Of a DNA stretch of 46,639 nt, positions 23,014-31,351 are shown piece after piece. Source of the DNA: Clostridia bacterium (GTDB lineage: Bacteria > Bacillota > Clostridia > Oscillospirales > CAG-382); NCBI GenBank assembly GCA_017466805.1, contig JAFTTN010000003.1:1-46639 (forward strand), written 5' to 3'. The notes beneath the pieces are model-generated. The model made no database searches, was not told where the DNA came from, and saw nothing but the letters and a program-made list of their open reading frames with translations. Position 1 is the first letter of the stretch. Every line of letters begins with the position of its first letter. The translations under genes and the position numbers were made by a program.

Positions 23014-23787
23014 TTATTCAGCGGCGCCGAAAACTTCGATTTCGGAAACGAAGAGGAAGGAGTTGCCGGATATTCTAACCTGAACGTACTGTCCCTTTGC
23101 TGCAGCGGATACTTCAGCGGTGATGTGGGGAACAGAGGTGTCTTCGGTGTTTTCGGGAGCAACTTCGCCAACAGAGGTCCAGGTTTCGCCGTCATCGGAA
23201 ACGAGGAATTCAACCTTTGCGGGAGCAGAGATGCCTGCGCCGGGAGAGATGCCCGAGGTACCTACGTGAAGAACGAATTTAGCAAGATCCTTGCTTTCGC
23301 CGAGGTCAACGGTGATCCAGGAATAACCGTTGGTGCCATAGTCGGGGCAACCGTAGTGGAAGCCTGCCCAAACGGGATCGTTGTAGTCGCTGCCGGGAGT
23401 GGGTTCGCAAACGCCGTCGGTAAGGGTGATTTCGCCTTCATCGGGGTATGCGATAGCTGCGTTTTCGTCCCAAGCCCACTGAACGTCAGCACCGCCCTGG
23501 CGGTAAAGCTGGCTTCTGGTGTAGGTCTTGCCTGCTGCGAGGTTAGCGTCGCCTGCTTCGGGAGCCGAAACCTCTGCTTCGGAGGATGCTTCTTCGGAAA
23601 CAGCCTCGGAGGATGCTTCTTCGGTAGATTCAACGGTAGATTCTACCTTGGATTCTGCTTTGGATTCAGCCTTGGATTCTGCAACCGATTCAGCCGCAGA
23701 GCTTGTGTCCGCATCGTCGGTACAAGCAGCGAGAACGCCGCAGGTAAGAACGAGCGCGAGAACGAGAATTAAAGATAATTTCTTCAT
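23014..23787 (-). CDS. Discoidin-type lipoprotein, copy 2
   Basis: 257 residues. The signal peptide, lipobox LAAC and acidic AESKAESKVEST stalk are nearly identical to the neighbouring copies. The binding domain begins at about residue 80 (NLAAGKTYTRSQLYR) and contains YSWITVDLGESKDLAKFVLH, VEFLVSDDGETWTSVGEV and the final GQYVQVRISGNSFLFVSEIEVFG, matching a discoidin-like fold. It shares the insertion with W- and D-rich loops with copy 3 but not copy 1. Probably lipid-anchored outside the membrane, binding glycans. No enzymatic motif seen. Confidence 0.88.
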   Translation of the reverse strand: MKKLSLILVLALVLTCGVLAACTDDADTSSAAESVAESKAESKAESKVESTVESTEEASSEAVSEEASSEAEVSAPEAGDANLAAGKTYTRSQLYRQGGADVQWAWDENAAIAYPDEGEITLTDGVCEPTPGSDYNDPVWAGFHYGCPDYGTNGYSWITVDLGESKDLAKFVLHVGTSGISPGAGISAPAKVEFLVSDDGETWTSVGEVAPENTEDTSVPHITAEVSAAAKGQYVQVRISGNSFLFVSEIEVFGAAE

Positions 23788-23822
23788 TGCTTTTCTCCTT
23801 ATAAAATTTCGAGTGTAGGTTT

Positions 23823-23851
23823 ATTATAACCCCGATTCGTCTTTATGTCAA
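23823..23851 (-). promoter_or_regulatory. Consensus promoter of lipoprotein copy 2
   Basis: Read leftwards: TTGACA (23846-23851), 17-bp spacer, TATAAT (23823-23828), all 12 positions consensus. Confidence 0.85.
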
Positions 23852-23858
23852 GTAGAAT

Positions 23859-23890
23859 ATAAAAACTGCCGAGGGGTTAGCCTCGGCAGA
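23859..23890 (-). terminator. Terminator of lipoprotein copy 3
   Basis: CTGCCGAGG / CCTCGGCAG with a 6-base loop (23866-23889), then T-rich read leftwards. Confidence 0.85.
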
Positions 23891-23907
23891 AAAACCTATT
23901 CGTTTAA

Positions 23908-24690
23908 TTATTCGGCAGCGCCGTAAACCTCGAGCTCGGAAACGAACATCCAGCCGTCTCTTGCTAAACGGAACTGAACGTATTGACCGCTTGCGGCACC
24001 TTCGATAGTGGTGGAAACGCAGCTGAGGTTAGCATCGTCTGCGGGAACAGCTTCGCCGACAGAGGTCCAGGTTTCGCCGTCATCGGAAACGAGAACTTCG
24101 ATCTTCATATTGGTTGCGCCGATACCTGCGCCGAGCTTGGAGGAACCGATATGTGCGACGAATTTAGCAAGATCCTTGCTTTCGCCGAGGTCGATGGTGA
24201 TCCAAGCGTAGCCGAGAGTAGGATATTCGGGGTGCATACCGGACCAGCCTGCCCATGCAGCGTCGGTGTATTCGGAATCGGTGCCTGCGATAACGCCGTC
24301 GGTAAGAGAACCGGGCTCATCGAGATAGCAGATAGCGGCATCGGGATCCCAGCCCCAATCTACGTCTGCGCCGCCCATTCTGAACTGTTCGGAGGTGGTG
24401 TAGGTCTTGCCGGAAGCGAGGTTAGCGTCGCCTGCTTCGGGAGCCGAAACCTCTGCTTCGGAGGATGCTTCTTCCGAAACAGCCTCGGAGGATGCTTCTT
24501 CGGAGGATTCTGCAGTGGATTCAACGGTAGATTCAACGGTGGATTCAACCTTGGATTCTGCTTTGGATTCTGCTTTGGATTCTGCAACCGATTCAGCCGC
24601 AGAGCTTGTGTCCGCATCGTCGGTACAAGCAGCGAGAACGCCGCAGGTAAGAACGAGAACGAGTGCGAGAACGAGAGATAATTTCTTCAT
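23908..24690 (-). CDS. Discoidin-type lipoprotein, copy 3
   Basis: 260 residues with the same signal peptide, LAAC lipobox and stalk as the other two; its stalk is slightly longer (extra VEST unit). Domain landmarks: NLASGKTYTTSEQFR, YAWITIDLGESKDLAKFVAH, IEVLVSDDGETWTSVGEA, GQYVQFRLARDGWMFVSELEVYG. Copies 2 and 3 are closest relatives. It is the first of the array in transcription direction and faces away from cmk. Variation between copies is concentrated in loops of the binding domain, which fits different ligands. Confidence 0.88.
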   Translation of the reverse strand: MKKLSLVLALVLVLTCGVLAACTDDADTSSAAESVAESKAESKAESKVESTVESTVESTAESSEEASSEAVSEEASSEAEVSAPEAGDANLASGKTYTTSEQFRMGGADVDWGWDPDAAICYLDEPGSLTDGVIAGTDSEYTDAAWAGWSGMHPEYPTLGYAWITIDLGESKDLAKFVAHIGSSKLGAGIGATNMKIEVLVSDDGETWTSVGEAVPADDANLSCVSTTIEGAASGQYVQFRLARDGWMFVSELEVYGAAE

Positions 24691-24734
24691 TTCGATATTC
24701 TCCTTAAATATTATCGGCTTTACGCCTTTTCTGT

Positions 24735-24763
24735 ATTATACACCGCGCTCGTTTATCTGTCAA
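24735..24763 (-). promoter_or_regulatory. Consensus promoter of lipoprotein copy 3
   Basis: Read leftwards: TTGACA (24758-24763), 17-bp spacer, TATAAT (24735-24740), all 12 positions consensus. Confidence 0.85.
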
Positions 24764-24830
24764 GAGCGAAGCAAACGGTGCGGAAAAATATAAATAAATT
24801 GTAAAAGGTTTTTATTTTTTAAAAAAGCTA

Positions 24831-24859
24831 TTGAAATATTTCGAAAAACAATGTATAAT
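24831..24859 (+). promoter_or_regulatory. Promoter of the cmk operon
   Basis: TTGAAA (24831-24836), 17-bp spacer, TATAAT (24854-24859), 19 bases ahead of the cmk ATG, so the leader is very short. Confidence 0.75.
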
Positions 24860-24878
24860 CGTATCTTGGTGATATTTT

Positions 24879-25559
24879 ATGGTTAACAAGACGTTCAAAA
24901 TAGCATTGGACGGGCCCTCCGGCTCGGGCAAGAGCACGCTTGCGAAAAATCTCGCCAAGCGTTACGGCTTCGTTTATATCGATACCGGCGCGCTTTACCG
25001 CACTATAGGTCTTTTCGTTTGTGAACGCGGTATCGCATCGGACGACGTGAACGGAATTATTTCCTGCCTGCCCGATATTAAAATAGAAATGAAGCTCGAA
25101 AACGGCGGCGGCGCGGTTTACCTCGGCGGTAAACGTATCGGCAACGAAATCCGTACGCCTATTATTTCGAAATACGCGTCCGACGTTTCGAAAATCCCCG
25201 AGGTGCGCGCATTCCTTTTGGAAACACAGCGCGCTATCGCAAGGGAAAACAACGTTATTATGGACGGCAGAGATATCGGTACCGTTATCCTGCCCGACGC
25301 GCAGGTAAAGCTTTTCGTTACGGCATCGCCCGAAGCGAGAGCTTTGCGCCGCTATAACGAACTAAAGGAACGCGGTGAAGACGTTAGCTACGAAGCGGTC
25401 CTTGCGGATATGCAATGGCGCGACGCGAACGACAGCGGCAGAAAAATCGCCCCCGCGGTTCCTGCCGAGGATGCGATTATGTTCGATAATTCGGGTATGA
25501 GCATCGAAGAAACTGTCGAAAACGCGGCAAAGATCATAGATAAGGTTATAAATTTATGA
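24879..25559 (+). CDS. cmk: Cytidylate kinase
   Basis: 226 residues, the usual length. It phosphorylates CMP and dCMP with ATP. P-loop DGPSGSGKST at about residues 11-20; FVYIDTGALYRTIGL is the NMP-binding motif; MDGRDIGTVILPDAQVKLFVTAS and RDANDSGRKIAPAVPAEDAIMFDNS are family signatures. The ribosome site (GGTGAT) is weak. Its stop overlaps the plsC start (ATGA). The cmk-plsC-ispH/rpsA order is common in Clostridia. Confidence 0.96.
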   Translation: MVNKTFKIALDGPSGSGKSTLAKNLAKRYGFVYIDTGALYRTIGLFVCERGIASDDVNGIISCLPDIKIEMKLENGGGAVYLGGKRIGNEIRTPIISKYASDVSKIPEVRAFLLETQRAIARENNVIMDGRDIGTVILPDAQVKLFVTASPEARALRRYNELKERGEDVSYEAVLADMQWRDANDSGRKIAPAVPAEDAIMFDNSGMSIEETVENAAKIIDKVINL

Positions 25560-26173
25560 GTGCATATAAGCTCGTACGCGGATTGGTAAGCATCTGGGCG
25601 AAGCTTGCCTACCGTGCCGAATACCACGGAAGAGAAAACGAGCCTGTCGGCAAGGCGTTTATCGCCTTTTCGAACCACACCTCGTTTTCGGACCCGCTTT
25701 TCACCGCCTGCGCATTAAAGAGCGAGCTTTACTTTATGGCGAAAAGCGACCTTACCAAAAAATCGCGCTTTCTTAAATTTTTGTTCAAGGTGTGCAACGT
25801 CGTAACCGTAAACCGCGGTGAATCGGATATTGCCGCATTGCGAAAAAGCTGCGAGGTTTTAAAAGCCGGCGGCTGCTTGGGCATATATCCCGAGGGAACG
25901 CGTATCCCCTCGCCCGCGCCCAAGGCGGAAAACGCTTTGGCGGGTGTCGGACTTATGGCAACGAGAACGAAGGTCGACCTTCTCCCCGTAACGATATGCT
26001 ACGGCAAAAAGAACAATAAACCGAATATCTTCCGCAAGGTGCACGTTTATATCGGCAAGCCTATTCCCAGCGAGGAATATTTAAGCATAAACGAGCATCC
26101 CAATTCCCACGAAATAGCCACCTATTCGTTCGGAAAGCTTTGCGAGGATTTTGAAGAGAACAACCATGACTGA
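25556..26173 (+). CDS. plsC: 1-acyl-sn-glycerol-3-phosphate acyltransferase
   Basis: 205 residues. The HX4D catalytic motif is in FSNHTSFSDPLF and the glycerol-phosphate-binding motif is YPEGTRIPS. It acylates lysophosphatidic acid to phosphatidic acid at the membrane. The N-terminus has a single weakly hydrophobic stretch. Overlaps cmk by 4 bp and the ispH-rpsA gene by 8 bp, so three proteins are translationally coupled. Confidence 0.92.
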   Translation: MSAYKLVRGLVSIWAKLAYRAEYHGRENEPVGKAFIAFSNHTSFSDPLFTACALKSELYFMAKSDLTKKSRFLKFLFKVCNVVTVNRGESDIAALRKSCEVLKAGGCLGIYPEGTRIPSPAPKAENALAGVGLMATRTKVDLLPVTICYGKKNNKPNIFRKVHVYIGKPIPSEEYLSINEHPNSHEIATYSFGKLCEDFEENNHD

Positions 26174-28175
26174 AATCACGGTTTCGGAATACAGCGGCTT
26201 CTGCTTCGGTGTGAAGCGCGCAGTAGATATGATAAATAAAAGCCTTGACGAAGGCTCGGGCAGAATATACTGCCTCGGCGAGCTTATACACAACCGCATT
26301 TTCAACGAATCGCTGAAATCGCGCGGGGTAAGCTTTATCGGCTCGGATGAAATCGAAGGTCTTCCCGAAGGCGCAACCGTGTTCCTGCGCGCGCACGGCA
26401 CGGTTAAGCAGGTTATCGACGATTTGGAAAAACGCAATATTGCGTATATCGATGCGACCTGCCCTTACGTTTCGAAGATACATAAAATAGTCGCTTCACA
26501 GCCGCAGGAAACCAAAATTATGGTTATCGGCGATAAAAATCACCCCGAGGTAAAGGGGATTATGAGCTGGGCAAAGGGCGAAGGCGCGGTTTTTGCCGAC
26601 AGCGCGGATATCGAAAGCTCCCACCCCGCAGGCTTCAAAAGCGAAATAGATTGTATTCTTGCCGTGCAAACCACCTTTTCCGGTGCGGAATGGGAAAAAT
26701 GCAAGGTGAAAATAAAAGAGCTTTACCCGAACGTGCGTATTTATGAAACGATATGCAGCGTTACCGAAAACCGCCAAAAAACCACGCGTGCGCTGGCAAG
26801 CGTTTCGGACTTTTGCGTGGTGGTCGGGGGCAAAAACAGCTCGAACACGGCGAAGCTTTTCGCCATTGCGAGCGAGGTTTGCGAAAATTCGGTTATGATC
26901 GAATCCGCAAGCGAGCTCGGTGCGTATGCGGAACGCATTAAATCCGCAAATAAAATTGCAATAGCCGCAGGCGCATCGACGCCCAGCGGGATAATACAGG
27001 AGGTTTACAACACGATGGCAGACATCACAAATGAGGAACTCAGCTTTGCCGAGATGCTCGAACAGTCATTCAAAACTTTAAATACAGGTGAAAGGGTTAC
27101 CGGAATCGTTCTGGCAGTCAATCCTACCGAGGTCAAGGTTGACCTTGGTACGAAGCATACGGGTATTCTCCCGTACGACGAAATTACCGCTGAAAGCGGC
27201 GTCGATTTGAACGATCTTTTCAAGGTAGGCGACGAGGTAGAGGTTATCTGCGGTAAGTTTAGCGATTCCGACGGTACCGTTCTTCTTTCCAAAAAGAAGA
27301 TCGATATGCACAAGTATTGGGAAGCTATTAAGGCTGCTCACGAATCGGGCGAGCTCCTCGAAGGCACTATCAAGGAAATTATCAAGAACGAAAAGGGCTA
27401 TGCAGGCGTTATCGCGCTTTACGGTCCCAACAAGGTCTTCATTCCCGCATCGCAGACCGGCGTACCCAAGGGTGAAGAGCTCGAAAGCTTAAGAGGTCAG
27501 AAGGTTTCCTTCAAGATTATCGACGTTAACGAGCAGAGAAAGAGAGCAGTTGGCTCTATCAAGGCTTCCAACCGCGTTACCCGCAAGGCAGCAGAAGAGG
27601 AATTCTTCGCCAACGCAAAGGAAGGCGATAAGTTCGTCGGTACCGTTCGCGCAATTATGAGCTACGGCGCATTCATCTCTCTCGGCGCAGTCGACGGTAT
27701 GCTTCACATCACCGAGCTTTCTTGGGGCAGAATCAAGAAGCCTGAAGAGGTTTTGAAGGTTGGCGACACCATCAACGTATTCATCAAGTCTATCGACGTT
27801 GAAAAGAAGAGAATTTCGCTCGGCTACAAGACCGAAGAAAACGATCCCTGGAACATCTTCCAGAAGAACTACAAGGTTGGCGACGTTGTAGACGCAACCA
27901 TCGTTTCGATCATGCCCTTCGGTGCATTCGCAGAAATCTTCCCCGATTTCGATGGTCTTATCCACATCAGCCAGATCTCCGATAAGCCTGTTTCCAACCC
28001 CGCAAGCGTGCTTAAGGTTGGCGATAAGGTTACCGTTAAGATCACCGCTGCAGACGTTGAAAGAAGAAGATTGAGCCTTTCTATCCGCGCTCTTCTCGAA
28101 GATAACGGCGCAGAGGAAGCTCCCGCAGAAGTCGAAGAAGCTGCCGAAGCAGCAACCGAGGAAGCTGCTGAATAA
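26166..28175 (+). CDS. ispH: Fused IspH (HMBPP reductase) - ribosomal protein S1
   Basis: 669 residues from ATG at 26166 inside the plsC end; a TTG at 26151 is less likely. Residues 1-283 are IspH, the 4Fe-4S enzyme making IPP and DMAPP in the MEP pathway: cluster cysteines in SGFCFGVKRA, DATCPYVSK and ICSVTENRQ, plus RAHGT and KNHPEVKG. Residues 284-669 contain four S1 repeats (GERVTGIVLAV; GELLEGTIKEI; GDKFVGTVRAIMSYGAFISL; GDVVDATIVSIMPFGAFAEI) and an acidic Ala/Glu tail, matching clostridial RpsA-like proteins. This fusion is known in Clostridia. An internal SD-ATG lies at the junction. Confidence 0.95.
   Translation: MTEITVSEYSGFCFGVKRAVDMINKSLDEGSGRIYCLGELIHNRIFNESLKSRGVSFIGSDEIEGLPEGATVFLRAHGTVKQVIDDLEKRNIAYIDATCPYVSKIHKIVASQPQETKIMVIGDKNHPEVKGIMSWAKGEGAVFADSADIESSHPAGFKSEIDCILAVQTTFSGAEWEKCKVKIKELYPNVRIYETICSVTENRQKTTRALASVSDFCVVVGGKNSSNTAKLFAIASEVCENSVMIESASELGAYAERIKSANKIAIAAGASTPSGIIQEVYNTMADITNEELSFAEMLEQSFKTLNTGERVTGIVLAVNPTEVKVDLGTKHTGILPYDEITAESGVDLNDLFKVGDEVEVICGKFSDSDGTVLLSKKKIDMHKYWEAIKAAHESGELLEGTIKEIIKNEKGYAGVIALYGPNKVFIPASQTGVPKGEELESLRGQKVSFKIIDVNEQRKRAVGSIKASNRVTRKAAEEEFFANAKEGDKFVGTVRAIMSYGAFISLGAVDGMLHITELSWGRIKKPEEVLKVGDTINVFIKSIDVEKKRISLGYKTEENDPWNIFQKNYKVGDVVDATIVSIMPFGAFAEIFPDFDGLIHISQISDKPVSNPASVLKVGDKVTVKITAADVERRRLSLSIRALLEDNGAEEAPAEVEEAAEAATEEAAE
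26998..27017 (+). promoter_or_regulatory. Internal ribosome site and ATG at the IspH/S1 junction
   Basis: AGGAGG at 26998-27003 lies 11 bases ahead of an in-frame ATG (27015, MADITNEELSF) that begins exactly where the S1 part starts. A free S1-like protein of 386 residues could be made. The SD bases also encode the conserved QEV of the IspH C-terminus, so they may be coincidental. Confidence 0.5.
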
Positions 28176-28196
28176 TCACGCTTAATTAAAAAATCA

Positions 28197-28231
28197 GGAA
28201 CGGAATGCCTCGCGGCGTTCCGTTCTTTTTT
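28197..28231 (+). terminator. Terminator of the cmk operon
   Basis: AACGGAATGCC, TCGC loop, GGCGTTCCGTT (one U-G pair), then a T-run. Confidence 0.88.
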
Positions 28232-28235
28232 GCGG

Positions 28236-28264
28236 TTGACAGTGTTGGTTTTATGTGTTAGAAT
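28236..28264 (+). promoter_or_regulatory. Promoter of the 28292 gene
   Basis: TTGACA (28236-28241), 17-bp spacer, TAGAAT (28259-28264). Confidence 0.75.
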
Positions 28265-28291
28265 AACGACGATGAAATAAGGGGGAGAAAA

Positions 28292-28843
28292 ATGGAGAAA
28301 AAGACGGTTTTGGCAGGCGAAACGAGCTATGCGGCGGAATCGGCGATAAAGGCGTTCGGGTTTGCTGTGATTGGAGTTTTGTTTTATATATTCGCAATAC
28401 AGCAAGCGGCAAAAAACGAAATGGGAATATATTTGCTCGAAATACTTCCGAATATGGTTGCGGTGGTTTTCGGCATACTTTTCGGGGTATATCTGATTAA
28501 ATTTCTTGCCGAGCTTCAGTTTGCAACCTTCAGCGACCGGGGAATTGCCTTTCGCAGCGTGCTTTTTAAGCTTGGGTTTATAAAATGGGACGAGCTCGTT
28601 GCCGTGCGGTATCAAACCATTACGATAAGGGTAAGAAAGCGGTACGGTAGATACAGCAGAATGGTAGACGAGCCGAAAACCTACGTAGTGCTTCAAACAA
28701 AGGAATACCGCCGTGCTCCGCAAGGCAGATTCAACGCAAAATACGGCGAATTTTTGCGAATCGTTCCGGTAACGGCAGACTGCACGGTTGCGACGTTTTT
28801 GGAGCAATACCGCCCCGATTTGAAAATAGAGTGCTACGAATAG
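28292..28843 (+). CDS. Two-helix membrane protein with PH-like domain
   Basis: 183 residues. Two membrane helices (about 18-36 and 48-72) are followed by a soluble domain with FSDRGIAFRSVLFKLGFIKWDELVAV, the strand-turn-tryptophan pattern of bacterial PH-like membrane proteins, then a basic RVRKRYGRYSRM segment. A comparable layout exists at 877-1353. GGGGGAG precedes the ATG. Monocistronic with its own promoter and terminator. Function unknown. Confidence 0.65.
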   Translation: MEKKTVLAGETSYAAESAIKAFGFAVIGVLFYIFAIQQAAKNEMGIYLLEILPNMVAVVFGILFGVYLIKFLAELQFATFSDRGIAFRSVLFKLGFIKWDELVAVRYQTITIRVRKRYGRYSRMVDEPKTYVVLQTKEYRRAPQGRFNAKYGEFLRIVPVTADCTVATFLEQYRPDLKIECYE

Positions 28844-28866
28844 AATAAAGATTGTTTTGTTTCAAA

Positions 28867-28896
28867 AAAAGAGGAGCCTTTCTGCTCCTCTTTCTG
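28867..28896 (+). terminator. Terminator of the 28292 gene
   Basis: AAAGAGGAGC and GCTCCTCTTT around a 6-base loop, followed by a T-rich tail. Confidence 0.85.
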
Positions 28897-28956
28897 TTTA
28901 CTTTTTCGGTTTTGTTTGATATAATAATATATGATATAAATATTCGGTGCGAAAAT

Positions 28957-28990
28957 TAAAAATATCTACCGCAAAGGGCAGATATTTTTA
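28957..28990 (-). terminator. Terminator of the 28988 gene
   Basis: Read leftwards, AAATATCTGCC and GCGGTAGATATTT form an imperfect stem followed by TTTTAATTTT. Confidence 0.65.
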
Positions 28991-29260
28991 CTCGTTTTCT
29001 GCGTTTTCGTCAAGCACCTTTTCGCCGTAAAGATTAAAGCGGAAAAGCAGGCTGTCGTCATCGGGGTTGTCGCAAATGATTTTTGCTTCGGTAACCATGC
29101 CGCCTTCGACTATCTTTGCAAGACCTAACAGCTGGCAAAATCGGCTTTTAAGATTTAGTCTGTCACCCTCTGCGGTGACAAGCCAAACGTTGCCCTTGCA
29201 TTGATCGAGCGCTTCGATGAATTTGCTGAAATTGATTTTGTGAAGCTCTACGGAACTCAT
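28988..29260 (-). CDS. Small conserved clostridial protein of unknown function
   Basis: 90 residues, soluble, no membrane helix. The core KGNVWLVTAEGDRLNLKSRF followed by LLGLAKIVEGG resembles a family of short clostridial proteins that databases sometimes label polyA polymerase without support; I make no functional claim. The tail is acidic. AAAGGAAA precedes ATG 29260, and a good promoter (29292-29320) and a terminator make it a monocistronic gene, divergent from pgeF. Confidence 0.7.
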   Translation of the reverse strand: MSSVELHKINFSKFIEALDQCKGNVWLVTAEGDRLNLKSRFCQLLGLAKIVEGGMVTEAKIICDNPDDDSLLFRFNLYGEKVLDENAENE

Positions 29261-29291
29261 ATTGTTTTTTCCTTTCTTGTTTTTTCACCTG

Positions 29292-29320
29292 TATTATATT
29301 CACGGTCGGCGCGAAAGTCA
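29292..29320 (-). promoter_or_regulatory. Promoter of the 29260 gene
   Basis: Read leftwards: TTGACT (29315-29320), 17-bp spacer, TATAAT (29292-29297). Confidence 0.75.
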
Positions 29321-29392
29321 ACCGTTGTTTAGTACAAATAGATAATTTGCGTGATTAAATTTTGTGCAAATGGCACAGTTTGGCGGTTTGTT

Positions 29393-30205
29393 ATGAACAA
29401 CGATTTCGTTTTTGTAAACGGTAAAATTCCATATTACCAAAGCAGGCTTTTTAACGAATACGGCGTTCCGCACGCCTTTTTTACCCGTATCGGCGGGGTT
29501 AGCGGAGGCGTGTTCGAAAGCCTTAATTTCGCAATAGGCGCGGGCGATATAAAGGATACCGCCGAAAACGTGGCGCAAAACCACGAGCTTGCCGCGAGCG
29601 TTTTCGGATTGCACAAGGAGGATATCTGCCGAAGCTATCAAACCCACACCGCGTGTGTCGAGCAGGCGTACGCGGCGGACAGAGGCAGGGGATTAACCAA
29701 GCCACCCTATTCCCACGGGGTAGACGGTATGGTTACCACCGAAAAAAAGCTTTTGCTTTCGGTGCGCTCTGCCGATTGCGTTCCGGTTTTGCTGTGCGAT
29801 AAATCGAAAAGCGTTTGTGCCGCGGTGCACGCGGGCTGGCGCGGAACGGTTGCCGGCATTACCAAAAACGCGGTGGAGCTTATGGTTAAAAACGGTGCTC
29901 GCCGCGAGGATATTATAGCGGCAATCGGGCCCTGTATTTGCGGCGACTGCTACGAGGTCGGGTATGAAACCCAAGGCGAATTTATTAACACCAACCCCGA
30001 ATATTCGGTGTTTTTCAGGCCGAACCGCGAAAAATATATGCTTGATTTGAACCGTGCGAACGAATTCATTTTGATTTCGGCGGGCATAAAGCCGGAAAAT
30101 GTTTCGGTGCTTAATATATGCACCAAATGCAACGAAGAGCATTTTTATTCGCACCGCCGCGACGGAATAAACCGCGGCACGATGAGTGCGTTGATTCATA
30201 TATAG
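29393..30205 (+). CDS. pgeF: Peptidoglycan editing factor PgeF / YfiH family
   Basis: 270 residues from ATG at 29393; an in-frame GTG at 29351 adds an unlikely leader. The family was long called multicopper polyphenol oxidase or laccase-domain protein, and is now linked to purine-nucleoside phosphorylase and peptidoglycan-precursor editing activities. Metal/catalytic residues are visible: His in SYQTHTACV, Cys in VRSADCVPVLL, His in AVHAGWRGTVAG. The end NICTKCNEEHFYSHRRDG is typical. It is 12 bp ahead of the nuclease gene, so probably first in the repair operon. Confidence 0.92.
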   Translation: MNNDFVFVNGKIPYYQSRLFNEYGVPHAFFTRIGGVSGGVFESLNFAIGAGDIKDTAENVAQNHELAASVFGLHKEDICRSYQTHTACVEQAYAADRGRGLTKPPYSHGVDGMVTTEKKLLLSVRSADCVPVLLCDKSKSVCAAVHAGWRGTVAGITKNAVELMVKNGARREDIIAAIGPCICGDCYEVGYETQGEFINTNPEYSVFFRPNREKYMLDLNRANEFILISAGIKPENVSVLNICTKCNEEHFYSHRRDGINRGTMSALIHI

Positions 30206-30217
30206 AGGTTTTTAAAG

Positions 30218-31351
30218 ATGGTAAAAGTATTTCATTGTGCAGATATTCATCTCGATTCACCCTTTTCGCTTTATTCCCCGCGTGAAGCAGAAAAAAGACG
30301 AATAGAGCTTCGCGGGGCGTTCACCTCGGCGTTAATGTTTGCGCGCGAGAAAAGGGCGGATATATTTATAATAAGCGGCGACCTTTTCGACAGCGAATAC
30401 GTCACGCGCGACACGCGCGAGCTTTTGGTGCGTGAATTTGCCAAATGCGGCGATATGAAAATATTTATTTCTCCCGGTAACCACGATCCGCTTACCCCCG
30501 CTTCGATATATGCAACGACCGAATTCCCCGAAAACGTGCATATATTCGGCGGCGAGCGCGAAATCGTGCGGCTTGACGATTTGGGCGTGGATATTTACGG
30601 TGTTGGCTTCACAACCAAAAACTGCCTTTCCTCGCCGGTTGCGAATTGGAGCATAAAAGATAAAAGCCGTATAAATATTCTCGTATGCCACGGCGATATG
30701 AGCGGCGGCGACGCGACCGGTCCGATAAGCAAGCGCGATATTGCCGATTCGGGATTCGATTATATCGCGCTCGGGCATATTCATAAGCCGACCGGATTGC
30801 AATGCGAAAGCGGGGTTTATTATTCCTACCCCGGCTGTATCGAGGGCAGAGGCTTTGATGAGCTCGGCTACAAGGGCGCGATGTTCGGCACGGTGGAAAA
30901 GGGAAGCGTCGATATGCAGCTAAAGCGCTTTTCGAAATCGCGCTACGAGCTTGCAACCGCAGATATTTCGGGCGTGCGCGAGAAATTAGAGGCTATCGAT
31001 ATTATAAAAAATGCAATAAAGCAATACACCGACGATACCGCGCTTCGACTTACTCTTGTCGGCGAGGTGAAGAACGCATTCGTTATTCACCCGAACGAGC
31101 TCGGCAAGGGGTGCGAATACCCGTATTATATAGAAATAATCGACGAAACCTTCGTGGCGGCGGATATCGGCGAATTGGAGCAGAGCAATACGCTCAAGGG
31201 CATTTTCGTGCGGAAGCTTTTAGAGGAAATGCGCTCGCTCGATAAGGACAGCGAGGAATACCGCACGCTTGCGCTTGCGCTTAAATACGGCATTGCCGCT
31301 TTGGAGGACCGAAGCGTTGCGGATTACGACAGAGGAGGTGAACGCGCGTGA
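30218..31351 (+). CDS. Metallophosphoesterase, SbcD/YhaO-like DNA nuclease subunit
   Basis: 377 residues. All metallophosphoesterase motifs are present in order: ADIHLDSP, IISGDLFDS, SPGNHDPL, VCHGD and GHIHKP, which coordinate two metal ions. Length and C-terminal region fit the YhaO branch of SbcD/Mre11-like nucleases. It overlaps the YhaN-like ATPase by 4 bp (GTGA), so the two should form a complex similar to SbcCD, acting on DNA ends or hairpins. RecG directly follows in the same unit. Confidence 0.9.
   Translation: MVKVFHCADIHLDSPFSLYSPREAEKRRIELRGAFTSALMFAREKRADIFIISGDLFDSEYVTRDTRELLVREFAKCGDMKIFISPGNHDPLTPASIYATTEFPENVHIFGGEREIVRLDDLGVDIYGVGFTTKNCLSSPVANWSIKDKSRINILVCHGDMSGGDATGPISKRDIADSGFDYIALGHIHKPTGLQCESGVYYSYPGCIEGRGFDELGYKGAMFGTVEKGSVDMQLKRFSKSRYELATADISGVREKLEAIDIIKNAIKQYTDDTALRLTLVGEVKNAFVIHPNELGKGCEYPYYIEIIDETFVAADIGELEQSNTLKGIFVRKLLEEMRSLDKDSEEYRTLALALKYGIAALEDRSVADYDRGGERA

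Noticed and set aside
22160-24690. Serine/glutamate repeat stalks considered as a CRISPR-like or DNA repeat element
   Set aside because: The periodicity is codon-level (AESK/VEST units) inside three open reading frames, with no spacers and no cas genes.
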